A stretch of DNA of 64,000 nucleotides from Polytrichum commune (taxonomy: Eukaryota; Streptophyta; Polytrichopsida; Polytrichales; Polytrichaceae): NCBI GenBank assembly GCA_950295325.1, contig OX485804.1:46252001-46316000 (forward strand). Direction: 5' to 3'. Shown piece after piece: positions 21,901 through 34,488 of the stretch. The position numbers were made by a program, and so were the translations under genes. Numbering within the stretch: the stretch's first letter is position 1; every line of letters starts with the position of its first letter. The notes beneath the pieces were generated by a model. That model made no database searches, was not told where the DNA came from, and saw only the letters and a list, made by a program, of their open reading frames with translations.

Positions 21901-24900
21901 GTAATCTTCTAGGCCCCTTTAATTCTCACGATTCCTGTTTTGGATTACAAACAGAGTTAGATCAACTTAAATATGAAACTACACCATAAATCATGCTGGT
22001 AGCAACATTGGAGTGATCTCTCTGTCTCTTTCTCTACCCTTCTCCACATCAGGCAACTACCTTCTACAGGGGAAGAGGAGCCCAACATGGCTCACCATGT
22101 CACTGGGATCGAGGAATCTATACATGTCCAGTGCCAGGGTCAGTGTCTATTGCTGAATTCTTGAGCCCCCAGCAAAGTTTAGTCTTTCTCCTTGCATCTT
22201 TGTGGGTGCAGTTGGACCCTGAGCAAGATCTTGTAGACCTCCCGGAGATGGTGCAGCGATATCATTCCTTGTATCCTCTTGAGGATGTAATTCGGGAGGA
22301 GGAAGCACCAAGCAGCTCGCTTGGAGTTCGGACAATGATTTTCAAGGGTGTCTCTTCATCAGATGGCCAAGCGTATGCCATTCGCCGGATCGACAGCCGT
22401 CAGGTAACATTAGACTCTGATATTTATATATTATTAGGCCAGTATATCATAGAAGTTGGCACTATTATGTATACCACACTTATTCAAAGAATTTGAAAGA
22501 GTGATCCACTCAAATTGTTATCTATGCTATTTGAGAAAGAGTATAATTATCCTACAGAATTGGGTAATTGGAATTCATGAGAAAATACAACAAGTTCATT
22601 TTCGTTATGTACATACACAAATTTAGTTATGCATTTTGAACAGGTGATACCCACAGCAGAGCTTGCAGCTACAGCTGTTGAAACCGTGGAGAGGTGGGCA
22701 CCTTTGGCACGACATCCACACATTGTTGCAATCAAAGAGTCGTTTGTGAGTCGAGAATTGGAGGACACACCAGCACTGTTTTTTGTGCATGACTTCTACC
22801 CTGGAGCTGTTACTCTACAGGCATTGCACTTACAACAAGAGCAAGCAGGCGGGGTTGTGCATCTGACGGTAAAGTCACAGAAGTAGTCATTTTCTGAAAA
22901 AATAAAAGGTTGACATTTCTAGCAATTTGGTGTTGTCGACAACATGTAGATGTAGATGTGTATCTTCAGTAAGTCACATGAATTGCTTCACATCTCTATT
23001 GAGGTGAAGCCGGAGATATGGTATTGTGGCTAATCTACCAAAGAGACGGGTCAGTTACATTATCCACTAATTGTACAACTATGTTCTTGTGTAACTAGAG
23101 GTTTGAGAGTTGGTTGCAGGTGACTGAGGAGCAACTTTGGAGCTACATGGTGCAATTGGCAACAGTTGTTCGTGTTGTGCATGGTGCAGGGCTGTTTTTT
23201 CGCCCAGGGGGCCTGCATCCATCAAAGATCATTGTACCTAGTAAGGGCCGGCTCCGCATATCAGGTGTTGGCATCCTTGATGTTCTTCATGGAGATCCAG
23301 CAGACGACCCTCGAATATTTCAGGTTGATTCTGGTGATCTTGATTTGTAGGTTGTGAGAAGCAGGAAAGTTGTTGTAATATTTAACCTTTAATACTATTT
23401 TGGAAGTCACTTGCTGTTGAAGGTGTACTCTGGAGATGCTTTTACAGATTTCTTCTTGTGCAATGCATTCCTGGAGGATGCATTCCGTGAAATCAAGTTA
23501 GTCAAAGGTTGGAGAAGGAAACCCCTCGCAATGAAGCTTCTTGGCAAGTATATGTCATTAGTTGTTAATGTTTAAAAGCCCTGTATTTGATGCACTTGTT
23601 TCTTTTCCACTTCAGAGGGAAGACTTGGCAGGATTTGGGCGCCTCATACTGACACTGGCATGCGGGTCGGCAGTAAATGCATCGTTGGACTTCATGGCAT
23701 CACACTATTCACCTGATCTAGTTCGTATTACTCAAGCTTTACTGGCAGAAAAATCAGAGGGAGTGGGTATCAGCAGTATCCGGCAATTGTATTCTGTTCT
23801 AGCAGAACGGATGTTTGGTGAGGTACATGATTCCAGAATTACATCCAATGCTTTGGTCTATGCTCAGGTCTCTATCTGGACTAACATTTCCGTCTAGGTA
23901 TATCTATGGCTCCTCTAAGTATATGAATTTCTTCATCCAATGTATGGTGCATGCTGTTTAGCCCAGTTACAGCAGAGGTGTTGCTCGGAGCTTTGGCACT
24001 AATATGGTCATTGTAGGTATTTTTTCTTTCATTCTGTTGGTTAGCATGAAGATGTTTTTAGTGTTTCTCAGTTGTATTTAAGGATTTCGGCTGCCCTCTA
24101 TGGCTGTGAAGATCAGAAAGAGAACTGCAGGGACAAGATTGTAGTGGTGATAGTTGAGGATGTTCTTGGTGGATGGGTGTTGCAGATTGAGAATCTGCAT
24201 ATACAGAATGACGAAGTCATGAATGAACTCAGCAAAGAGACTGAAAATGGACGCCTCTTGCGGATACTTGTGAAACTGGGAATGATGAATGAGCGTCCAG
24301 ATAATGACATGGATCCCAATTGGTCAGAGACGGGTGACCGTTACTTGCTCAAACTTTTCAGAGACTTTGTGTTTCACCAGGTTTGAGCCAGACTAGTTCC
24401 TTGCACAATTATTTCAGTCCTCACATTGAGTAGATGTCAATGCTTGGACTGTTTTCTTCAATTGAAATATTATGGTGGGACATAAACTATTGTACTGTAT
24501 GACACATCATAGATGGATTTTTGTTTAAATGTTCTCATGTAGTTGTCAGCGAGTTGATCTGGATATTTGGATGACTTTTTCCTAGGAGTAGAGTCATATT
24601 GTGTTCTGTGAAGGCTTCCATTTGAGCGTGCAAACTTCTATTCGTAAAAAGAATATGTTTTACTTCAGCAAGTAAAGCTTGATGAGGTAGAATTGTTTTG
24701 CTTATTATATTTTGACTTTCATGACTAAGTGTCCAAATACTCTTTTATTATCTACTTGCAGACATCAGAGGAAGGGGCGCCAATTATTGACTGGGGCCAT
24801 ATAACTGAGTGCCTAAACAAGGTACAGATTACTGGATCGTTTATGCTACACTTCCATGTTGAAGCCACTCAGGCTCACGAAATCTTCAGTAAATTTTGCA

Positions 24901-26171
24901 AAGCTGTTTTTGTGTGACCTGATTTGATGGCCTTTGAAGTTCTTGTGTGTGCATGAGAGCCCCAATGTCTCAAGAAAGTAATTTCAAGTATTTTCAGTGC
25001 GGTAAGTGGGATGGATTCTTTTCCCGAAATTTCTCATGTTTGAGCTTGTCTAGTTCTCAACATCATAGAAACAACTCTCTTCTTCAGGAACTATCCAAGC
25101 AAGTTGACAAATAGTTGTCTTCAGTCCCGAAAGCAGTGCCAGCCAAGACTTCCCATGTCATGTCACCATCATTGGTTGGGAGATGATGAGTCAGTTTTGC
25201 GAGTGTTGTTATGGACTTGTCAATGTAGCAGGTTTCACTGACTTTCTCCACATAGATTGATCTGTGTTTTACACAAGAATAGTCCACAACAAGCACAACA
25301 GGCTTTATTCATGTGACCAACTCAGTGGTGATGATTTCTTGATGCTCAGTTGGACGCTGGAGTCCCCGAGAAGCTGATTCTATTGAGTCGTGATGAGCGG
25401 TCAATGCTCATTGCGTCGTATGCTGATTTGAAGCGTTGCCTTGAAAGTGTCTACCAAGATCTTCTTGTGAGGGTATTTATTATTTCTTCGCTGAATACTT
25501 TTACAATTGGTGTTGACTCTGCTATTATGGATGAAGTTATAGACAAAAGGTTTTGCACGACTCTGAACTGCAACATGTAAGAGTTGTTTCTGGAGTTTTT
25601 TTCTTCTCAAATTTGTTCTGAAGATTTGGAAGCCATAGCCAAGGGAATTAATTAGCTACAGCAAAGTTCAGATGAGCCGGTCTTGTGAAATGGTGAGGTA
25701 GGCCAGTATGACCCTGGTGTGACTAGACCTTCTAATTTCCATAAATACAGAGGCAAACTTTTCTTTTGGTTGCTACTGAAAAGACACCCAAGTTCATGTA
25801 TGCAAGCAGTTTGTTGGAAAATAAAGTTGGTACCTTGAATGGGCATGGGAGATGATTGAATGCAACCCAGTCCTGCTGCCCCAGCAGTATAGTGTAGTCC
25901 TACTTGATTGCTATGAGGGAAGCATATTTGGTTTCTCTGATTTAGAGCACAGTATGTAGTACACGTTTGAAATTGTTTCTAGATTTTAAAACAGTTGCAG
26001 AAGTTTTCTATTAAAATTCTTTGATTGTTGGTATGTGGACACCTTAATAATCCTATTTTCCTCCCTTGTTTGCAGGCATCTGGAGACAAGACTAGGCCGA
26101 TATTGCCTCAAAACATGCTACGTCAATCCCAAGGTCATGTTGCTCGCCTCGGCCACAGACAGTCAGCTTGA
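15903..26171 (+). CDS. PAN3: PAN3, regulatory subunit of the PAN2-PAN3 poly(A) nuclease (17 supported exons)
   Basis: PAN3 binds poly(A)-binding protein and poly(A) and recruits the PAN2 deadenylase for cytoplasmic poly(A) shortening. Exons by splice sites and phase: 15903-15955, 16104-16159, 16570-16688, 17622-18519, 19043-19091, 19369-19473, 19621-19959, 20398-20505, 20968-21273, 22212-22403, 22644-22868, 23120-23323, 23616-23867, 24186-24380, 24762-24821, 25350-25472, 26076-26171. All phases fit, giving about 1,126 residues, longer than yeast or human PAN3. Domain order: CCCH zinc finger ([11 protein letters not shown], then GCEYNHD), four PAM2-like FVP motifs, Gln-rich linkers, pseudokinase, coiled coil and C-terminal knob ([18 protein letters not shown]). 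The pseudokinase lacks HRD and DFG motifs ([10 protein letters not shown] and ISGVGILD there), as is usual for PAN3. The start is unresolved. Introns include a 5S-like insertion. Confidence 0.93.
21619..21740 (+). repeat. 5S-rRNA-derived sequence in a PAN3 intron
   Basis: This 122-bp stretch aligns end to end with plant 5S rRNA (about 120 nt). It starts GGGTGG and ends GGTGCACCCT; GAACTCCGAGGTTTAAGC matches the 5S GAACTCCGCAGTTAAGC region, GAATAG matches the intermediate element, and CGGATGGGTGACCT matches the C box of the internal RNA polymerase III promoter. The first 45 bases are much more diverged. 5S-like sequence occurs in Cassandra-type TRIM retrotransposons and 5S-derived SINEs, so this may be a solo LTR or SINE relic within a larger insertion (about 21560-21930). 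I could not define target duplications. It is not a normal 5S gene. Confidence 0.75.
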
Positions 26172-27391
26172 GTGTCAAAAGAAAGCATGTCGTGGAACAA
26201 TTTCCTGGGCCTGAGATGACTTAGGAGGCACTCTTGGTCAAGTAGAAGAAGTGCCTACTTTACTAAGCGGAGAGAAAAAACTCTCTGCAGTTCTATGAAC
26301 AGAGGTGCACTATGCACCTGTGCCCACAAAGATGTTTCCTCTCAAGACAACTTTGCAGGATGCTGTTCGTGTTGTAAATTGGTTATGTATTGTAACTTGT
26401 GTTGGTGATTATTCACTGGTATTGTCTGAGCTCAATTCAAAGTTCAGAGGAAACCAGTTGGCCAATTTCTGGAAGCTCACTTGTTGCATACTTCAAAATT
26501 TTCTGCTGTTATATTTTAAATGTCATGGTTGACTTGTTAGTCCGGCTTAGCTCCTTGGAACAAAGGTAGAAGCGCCTAACACAGACACTTTGAGCACTAC
26601 GGCCCCTTACCTAACCTAGACAATTTATCCAGTATTTTTATTCGGATTAGCAATTACGTTATGAGCACAATGAAAGTGAGATCACATGAATCAGAGTATA
26701 TTTAAAATTTGAAGAAGCATTCAAAGTCACAAACCTCATTTGACCCTTCTTAGTCACATGGGTGGGGAGGGCAAGGGCAATGGAATTTTGTGGATGGCAG
26801 CACATATAGGTTGGTGTGATGACGCAAGTGCATGCCCTTTCATAAATAATAATGTGGACCCAAGTTGTGCACAAAGTGATACTAAATGTACCTCACCTGT
26901 ACCTAATGTTGTCACTATGCGGCTTTCAATCATGTAGATGAATCACCTTTGCATGCAATCACATGTGCCTGTTTTTATCCACCTAGAAAAAATTATCCAC
27001 AATCTTTTGTTCGCAAGCAAGCTAACTTGAGTAGATGCAAATTAATAGAACCTCATGTGGATATTCATTGAGTCAAAGGAACAAACCAGAGCAAGTTATA
27101 TCTCATTTTATGACACACAAAGTGAAAAGCTTGTAAGGTAGAAGTGTCTAATTTCCATTACAACTATTTTAGCTCCTTCATGGAGAGCAAACCATCCCTT
27201 AGTCTGTTAGCAATTACTTTACTCTTGTTGGACTTTGTGATGCGTGGAACAATACTCCATTATGAGCCACTGCATTGTCTACCATCGAAATCTAGGCAAT
27301 TTGGTATGGAATTCAATTGTTCCAAGTTGGAAGTCCTCTGCACTTGGATGAGCAACTGGTTATAATTCATGAATGATCAACTCTAAGATAA
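26172..27391. other. PAN3 3' flank, no further gene seen
   Basis: The first few hundred bases are probably PAN3 3' UTR. No poly(A) signal can be assigned with confidence and no conserved coding frame is present. From about 27.3 kb the sequence merges into a family A repeat. Confidence 0.5.
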
Positions 27392-27780
27392 ATGGGTCTT
27401 AAGTGGCTCGCTTTCTTAATCAGACCCCTTAGATTTGAGTGGTATGTGGTTCGGCGAGGATCAAAGAGCAAACATCATAAAGACACATGTCTAAAAGAGA
27501 TTGGACTATGTCTTCAAAGATTAATAACCACTCTACACTCAACAACAAACACAATTGGGAGGGCCTATGTATTCATTACCGAAATCAACAATAAACATGC
27601 ACTTGTGATAACCATTACTGAATCAAGGGAGGTCCGATTTTTAGTCCGGTTTTTGCGTATGTTTCTTCATAGATTTGCTAGTAATGGCGAGTTCTGTTGT
27701 GGAAACCTGATCGGTAAAAGTTGGAGAACACAAAGAACGAACCAAATAACACCGACATACCTCAAATAAAACACTTGCAC
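27392..27780 (+). repeat. Dispersed repeat family A, best copy
   Basis: The core contains an open frame of 125 codons including FEWYVVRRGSK, then HHKDTCLKEIGLCLQ, then NTIGRAYVF. The same peptide skeleton is recognisable in copies at 12.1, 39.6 (minus), 41.7 and 50.0 kb (minus), always with breaks or changes. I do not recognise the family. The right part (27540-27775) matches 41810-42000 and 50765-52050. Confidence 0.7.
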
Positions 27781-30700
27781 CAAGGTGACGGATGTGGAGA
27801 GAACCCATGCACGGGAAGTACTTGAAGGAATAGCATCAAAAACCACCATTTTATGATTCATGTGGTCCTGTGCTCGAACATTTGTTTGGTGGTCATGCAA
27901 CGCGAATCGGGACTCATGTTCTTGTGGCTTTTTCCATTGCTCTCAAGCTTTTCCGAAACAAAGTGAGAGCTGTACCATGTACACTCTAGGTACACACCTT
28001 TCCTAGTTGGCGATCTCACTGCTGTGCTGCTCCCATGTTTTTATTCTCGGGTGTACCTCCAATTCTGATGTTGAGTCGGCCAAATGATCCCCCTTGTTGC
28101 TTTGGCGTTCAAGGTGTTGGTGTTTCTTTTTTTGGACAAGTAACACTATCCAAGATTACACATTCACTTTACCGGATGTAGTCCATGAAGTGTTGTTGGA
28201 AGAGACTTTAAGATAACATTCCTACACATAACATTACTCAACATCAGGGTGTTGCATATACCATCACTCTTTATCATAAGTTGTGTATTGCAATGGACGG
28301 AAGCGTGTAATGAATAGAATGTATCATAAAACTAGAGTCATGAGTGTTAAAACAGGTCGAGAAATACAAATAGATAGATGTAAAATTGCGTGTTTTGAGA
28401 AGCCCAATCTAGTTCCTTGAGTTTAGGCAACCATCCCTGGGTTGGTTTCAAATGGTTTGATTGTAGGTAGTTATGCGTATATATATTGGGATCAAAGTCT
28501 TGTTGACTTGGCTGAAACATGAGTTTGAGTGCGTAGCCATAAAGTCACGCAAGTTGTCTTAATGCTCAAATTAATATGCTCAAACAGTGGTGTTGGAATA
28601 TTAAAATTTTCTTGCTAGCTTGTCATAACTAGCCTAGAATGGGTGGATGAGCCAAGCTAGCCTTCCGTGGGTTGATCCAAAGTTTAAGGGAGGAGGGGGG
28701 GAGGGGGGGGGGGGGCATGGATAGACCGGGCCTACTTTAGATGGACTCAAGTTTTCTCAAAGTTTTGAAATGGCAAGAGGAGGTCCAAGGAGTTTCACCC
28801 AACTTTCAAAATAGGCTACGACACACAACAAGCTAACGAGCTAGAAAATTCTCTCAAAGAAAGATGAAACCCCCAGTTTCGTCCCTCTTTAAGGGACTTA
28901 ACACATACGTCGACTAATACTCCACCGAATTTCATTAGCCAAACTTCAAGTTTGGGTCCGATTTGTCCAAAGGTAAGATTCATCAAAAGGGTGTTTTGAA
29001 CCCCAAGTTTCTTGGGCTCGGACCCTAAGTCAGAACAATCAACTCACTCATAGGTTCAGAAGGCATAACATTATTTAGCCATGTGGGTCGGTTCCATCAC
29101 CTTGGAATATGTCAATTGTATTTTGTGCCCCCCCCCCCCAAACAAAGTACAACATGATATTTGTGAAATGTCACATGGCATGTAAAAATGTCATATATGT
29201 CGTTTTCTTGAATGCAAGGGAGGCCAACTTGAATTGGTCTTTGGAGGTAGCTTTTGCCAACGACACAAGTTTTTGCCAACTATAACTTGTTCCAAAGTTC
29301 CAGTGCATTCCACAAGACTAGAAATTATGTCGGCCTTAAGGAAACAAATGTCTTATGTGAATGTGACGTTTTCACGAATACGATGTTGTAAGAATAATTT
29401 TTTATTATTCATACATTCAGGCTAACATTTGGAAATGTGAGTGGAGTGATACTCCCGGCACTATTCACATGGATCATTGTTCATCCCGAAACTATTCACA
29501 TTAATCACTATCTTTATCCCGGTACTATTCACTAAATTTTTTACTTGTAACGACATTATCATTGGAAACACCGACACTATTCACACTATTCACACTAGCA
29601 CTATTCACTGTTTGTACCGGCGTCAATTTCTTCCTATTTTCTCAGTTCCTTCACTTGAAAGTAAGATAATGGAGGCCCATGTCAGATGCTGAATATAAAA
29701 TGGAATACAATCATGCAACTTGATAATGTTATGGGTGTTGAGGCCGTACGTTCTAATCCTTGGCAATCCAAGCCTCGATTCGCATGACGTTTCCGCCTTA
29801 GGGTTAAATTGTTTTTGTCTTAAAGGGCATTGGGATTGCCCCCAAGAAGCTAGCTTATGGCATCGCGTGTATTTGGATATGGGAGGCTTGTAATGTTATA
29901 AGTTACGTAGGCAAATATCTAGCCTGCGGAGTGGAGTGCATGGTACTAACGTAGAATGCAAAAGTTGGGGACAATGGTACTCTAGTCAACCCAGCATTTA
30001 GGATGAAAGTTGTACACATATAACTTATGGGTAGCTATATAGAGGCCCACACAATGCCACATGTTCTCAACCACAAATTAGAACCAAAACTCTCAAATCA
30101 AATACTATTACTTAGGGTTATTATCACTCAAGGTGGATGATGCTACACCACCCTCGATTTTGGAGCTGCACGTGGATTCTATTAGAATATAGATTTCTTT
30201 TTGTCCCCTTCTTGTTAGCAAAATTTGAGAAGGATTCTAGTGCATCAAAGCATGTCTTAGTTGACTTCCATACCTCTTCCATGTGTAAAAGTTATAAGGG
30301 TTCAAGGTTTGATTGGTGGATGATCCAAAATCAAAACGGGGAGTGTGATCTTAAGATCGTGGGTGTTCTTAAAATCGATATGTACTTATTGTGCAACATT
30401 TTAGGGTGTTTGTTTTAGCACCATCTACCTCATATCAGTTGTATATTGATGATTGTTTTTTTGGGTTATGAAATTATTTGGGAATATTCATTATGTTTCT
30501 TGAAGACTTGGAAAAGTAATCCCTCAATTGCATAGAGGTTATTCATTTTTTTAACCTTACATTAATTTGGTGATTATAAAACATTAGCATCCATATAGTA
30601 CATGTATTGCATGCATCCTTGCATCTTCTTATAGTAAGTACAAGTGGTGGAAAAGCTACAACATATTAGCAACAAGAATACAAAAGATTGGTATTATATT

Positions 30701-31257
30701 CATTTATATATATATATCATTGAAATGACATTTTCTTGTAATAATTTTCTGGCAACTGAAAGGGAATGGCCAACACACCAAACAATGAATTGTTTGGGAG
30801 TTGTCGGGCATGATAATTGGTTCTTGCTTATTGTTCAATTTCATTTTGTCACGTGAAAATAATCATAAAATACTTAATGAACCCATACACCAAAATGCCA
30901 TCAAAATTCTCACATACTCAATTCTTAAATGAAAGAACAGTAGATAATTGGCAAGCAGTAATAACATCTGCAATATAACTCTACCTTGCTTATACTTGAA
31001 CTTGATACTTTGGTCCCATAGAACCCACCTTTTGAAAGAGAGGAAATACACCATATATTGCATCACAATATGCCATTATCAATATAAGGAGAACAAGCTC
31101 ATAATCATGTCAAGGCATAAGATCACCGACACTTTTTTTTTTATTATTATGTCAAAGACAACGTAAACATAATATGTAATGGAAAATTGGTGCATTCTTC
31201 CATAAAGTCTGTGATGTCTGAGAGGGTGGGGGAGGGGATTTGTAATTTCTCTAATTC
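27781..31257. other. Gene-free repeat-rich DNA
   Basis: No supported gene. It contains one copy of repeat family C (28530-28910), G-run DNA near 28690-28715, a C-run near 29129, and a loose cluster of CACTATTCAC-like strings at about 29455-29610. Confidence 0.6.
28530..28910 (+). repeat. Dispersed repeat family C, copy 1
   Basis: Co-linear with 36500-36855. Shared landmarks are AAAGTCAC followed by CAAGTT, GGGTGG then GCCAAGCTAGCCTT, AGGAGGTCCAA, TTTCACCC then ACTTTCAAAATA, and CCCTCTTT at the right end. It is non-coding as it stands, and its class is unknown. Confidence 0.7.
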
Positions 31258-31259
31258 TA

Positions 31260-31481
31260 CACCGTGTATGGTATTTAACCTCACTTATTATTAAGAATTA
31301 TGCAATGCTATAACTATTTAAAAAATAAATCTCATTTTTCTAATTCAGGGAGGTCAAATTGGTGGTTTGAACATCATAGAACATACACATCTTTACTTGA
31401 TATTGATTTATATATTATTAGTAAAAGTTATAGCATTGCATAACTCCAAATATTAAGTGACACTAAATACCATAAATGGTG
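31260..31481. mobile_element. Foldback MITE of the CACC...GGTG family, copy a
   Basis: This 222-bp element has inverted arms of about 56 bp (about 80% identical), from CACCGTGTATGGTATTTA at left to TAAATACCATAAATGGTG at right. It is flanked by TA on both sides, consistent with a Tc1/mariner-type duplication. A reverse-oriented relative lies at 48145-48364 and larger members at 39761 and 47389. No coding sequence. Confidence 0.8.
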
Positions 31482-31690
31482 TAGTTTCACCTCACCTCCA
31501 CCTCCACTTCCATCTCCTTTCAAGTTGGCCTAACCTTATACCAACATATCTTGATACCTTAAAACCTTTTAAGGGCTCTTTTTTTGAGACAAAAGGTTCA
31601 TGGTCACGGCTGTTGGCTAGTAAATTGTGTCTAATCTACATGGTATTGTGCCCATTCACATGTTGTAACAGAGCTCCTGATAGGAGGCTG

Positions 31691-31771
31691 GGCAAACCAA
31701 CCCATACACTAGTTCCTTGGAGGCAAGGGTTTAGGCATCCAACAATGAACGAGTGTATGGGTTGGTTCGCC
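31691..31771. other. Strong 25-bp hairpin
   Basis: Arms 31691-31715 and 31747-31771 are complementary at 23 of 25 positions, with a loop of 31 bases. It could be a foldback remnant or a small-RNA precursor. There is no expression evidence, and the short stem argues against a classical microRNA. Confidence 0.6.
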
Positions 31772-33009
31772 CAAATCCCGAGAGGAGGTGCCGAAGAGAG
31801 TTCTTACATAAGAATGCACTTGCACTACAAACAAATGAGTCTTAGGGATCATCTTGTGTTGGTTAAAGAAATATGCAAATCTATCACCGTGGTAAATCTA
31901 CGAATTTTCAGTGACACATGACAATCTTCTCATGACGGAGTGGCAATAGCCCAGGATTCATAGTTTTGGACCCGTGCACTATGTTCTCGAATGCATTATG
32001 TGAGAGCACATGCTTAAGATTAGCTCTATGCAACCCCATTGGAAAATACGTGTGAATTCGAGTTTATATTTTCCAAATGGGGGCAATAGAAGTGGACATA
32101 GAAACTATCTTGGTATCACTACCAACTTATGAGTCCTAGAAACCAATTTGGGTCACTAAAAGAAAATTTGAAATCTACCAATATAGTAGATTTGCGTATT
32201 TCCTAGTGACACATGACAATTATCTAATGACAAAGGTCAATTGCCCGGGATGTATATGCTCATGTAGTGTGTTGGTCGTTGGTTCCATTTAACCACATGA
32301 AGCACAAGGGAGGAAGAGCCTTGCATGTGAACTTGAACCGACAATGTCAATAATTGTTCATGGAAAGTAGGGAAATGACTCACTTAAGTACTCCTTAGGT
32401 TAGTCATGGCAACGCTTATAAGATGCTTGAGAAATGAAAGGTCTTGTGTGCACACATAAAAGAGAGCATTAAGCTTTTTCAAGAGGTCTTCTCCTTTACA
32501 CTAGCACAATCACATGTTTGCACTTGAGCCAGATGGTCGGGCCGTACTTTATTATTGTCATGACATGGATCTCTCCTTCTTCTTGTTCTTGTTGTTGTTG
32601 TCTCCTTCGTTTGGTTGAATCTTTTTGGCATGAGAGAGGGGTACTAGTGCTAATGAATCAAGTTTTGGTTTAGTGCAATATTAGCAAATTTGTTGGGGTT
32701 GGTGTACAAGGGGATGAGAAAAGTGACTGGACCTTGTAAGTAGGTAACTTTACATGTAGGTAGGTAGGCATGTGGAACTAACCTTGAGTGTGGGATGAGG
32801 GTTAAGGCATTCCAATGTATGGCAACTATCATGGAGAGGTTCGGTAGAAACTTTTCCCTCCAAAATTTATCGTTAGTTCATTCAAACTAGGTCTCACTAG
32901 ACTACATTGGGGCCTCTGATCCTGATTTGAGGGTCAATTTTATTTCAGACTAGAAACCTATGGTCTATACAAGGGTTCTCTGCATTTTACTCTCCCCCAT
33001 ATTTGGTAG

Positions 33010-33130
33010 TTGCCATGAAACTTAACCCAAAATCACATTGTTCGAACATGCTAACCCCAATTATGATGAAGGGGAATATTGTCCAGCCATGACGGTTCAA
33101 AAAACTCATCAAAATGACTCTACATGAAGT
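33010..33130 (+). repeat. Dispersed repeat family F, copy 1
   Basis: Similar to 33975-34102 through GCCATGAAAC, GGGAATATT and TGTCCAGCCATGA. It is non-coding and its nature is unknown. Confidence 0.5.
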
Positions 33131-34488
33131 AAAAAGTTCTCCCTCCCAAAGTGGTTGTTGATTCATTCCAATTGAGTCCCACTGAAAAAATAGGGCCTTT
33201 AACTCCAATTTAGATATCATTTTACAGAAAGTTAGAAATCTATGAGCTACATCATGCATTTGTGTTTTTTACCCTCCCCCATGGTATGTACACCAAATAG
33301 TCATGTTGGTGCAGGTGGATAATTAGCATGGAAATAATTAAAGTGGACCACATTAATCAATGGTATATTCAAGGTGGCATTAATGTGGATCCCGGGTCTT
33401 GCCTTAAGTCTACCAACCACATTAATCTTCTAAAAAAACCATAAAAATGTGACCCACACGAAATTTCTAATAGAACAACATCGTGGGCTACTAGAAAATT
33501 AACATGAGTTGAAAATTAGTGTGGCCACATCAATTCTCAGTATGAGAATTAGCATGAGCTCTACTAAAATTAGTGTGGCCCACAGTAATAGGACTACGTA
33601 TTTAGGGCCGGTTTATACTACGGTGGAGAAGGCCTCCGGTCGGTCAAGAATGCTTGGCCAAGACATGGTTATATGAGGCAAATGGTGGATGTGCCGGAGA
33701 AGAATTAAAGGCAATAAAATATTTCTTAAGGAGTCTTGACCAGTTGAAGTCTAAACACCTAGAGGAGAAGTTTAGCGGAGAAGTCCACCGGAGAAGTCCA
33801 CCGGTGAAGAGAAGTTCACCTAATGGTGAAGATTTTTTGTGATAAAAAACCATAATTCTCTACATTCACATTGTATCAAAAGATTTCAACAAGAATTGTG
33901 TTCATAAGAATTGTGTAATATAATGTTCAATTTTATTCAAAAGATAATGAAAACTGCCAAATTAGTGTACATAGTGGCTGCCATGAAACATTTGCCCAAG
34001 ACCACGGCATTCAAAATGTGGCTAAGTCTGGACCTGGCAAAGGGAATATTAGTGTCCAGCCATGATGGTCCGGAAGCACCTCAGAGTGACTCCAGATGCA
34101 AGGCAAGGCAAGGCAAGGCAAGGGAAGGGAAGGAACTTGCCGCTTTGAAACGCTCAAGGCATTTTGCAGGCCCATGGGCATTTCTTTCTGGCAAGTCATT
34201 GGAAATCCGATTCCACAATGCTTGTCTATCTTATGGAGACTACTGAGGAGTATCTTTTGAGAAGGGTAGGGCCAACGGGCTCAAATTCATTGTCGGATTG
34301 CCCGATGCTGGTTTTTCTTTTCATCTTTCTTTCTGGAGACTACTCTATCTTACACACACGTATAGCCACACTCGCGTGTATTGTAAGTTATGGGACTTGT
34401 AGGCCTTGACTCCAGTAACGACGGAACCTTCTCATACGTACCCAATCGAGTTATTTGTAACGTAAAAGGAGATGAAACCATGGGTTGA

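Larger units (their letters stand above)
31484..34488. other. Gene-free DNA with scattered repeats
   Basis: No supported gene. A 154-codon open frame at 31457-31921 shows no recognisable motif and starts inside the MITE arm. Two related segments at 33010-33130 and 33975-34102 share GCCATGAAAC and TGTCCAGCCATGA. Short tandem repeats occur at about 33775-33815 (AGAAGTCCACCGG) and 34098-34130 (AAGGC units). Confidence 0.6.

Noticed and set aside
29455-29610. CRISPR-like or satellite array of CACTATTCAC strings
   Set aside because: Spacing is irregular and the repeats are short and imperfect; CRISPR arrays are not expected in a plant nucleus.
31457-31921. 154-codon open frame
   Set aside because: It begins inside a MITE arm, spans a hairpin, and has no recognisable domain or splice partners.
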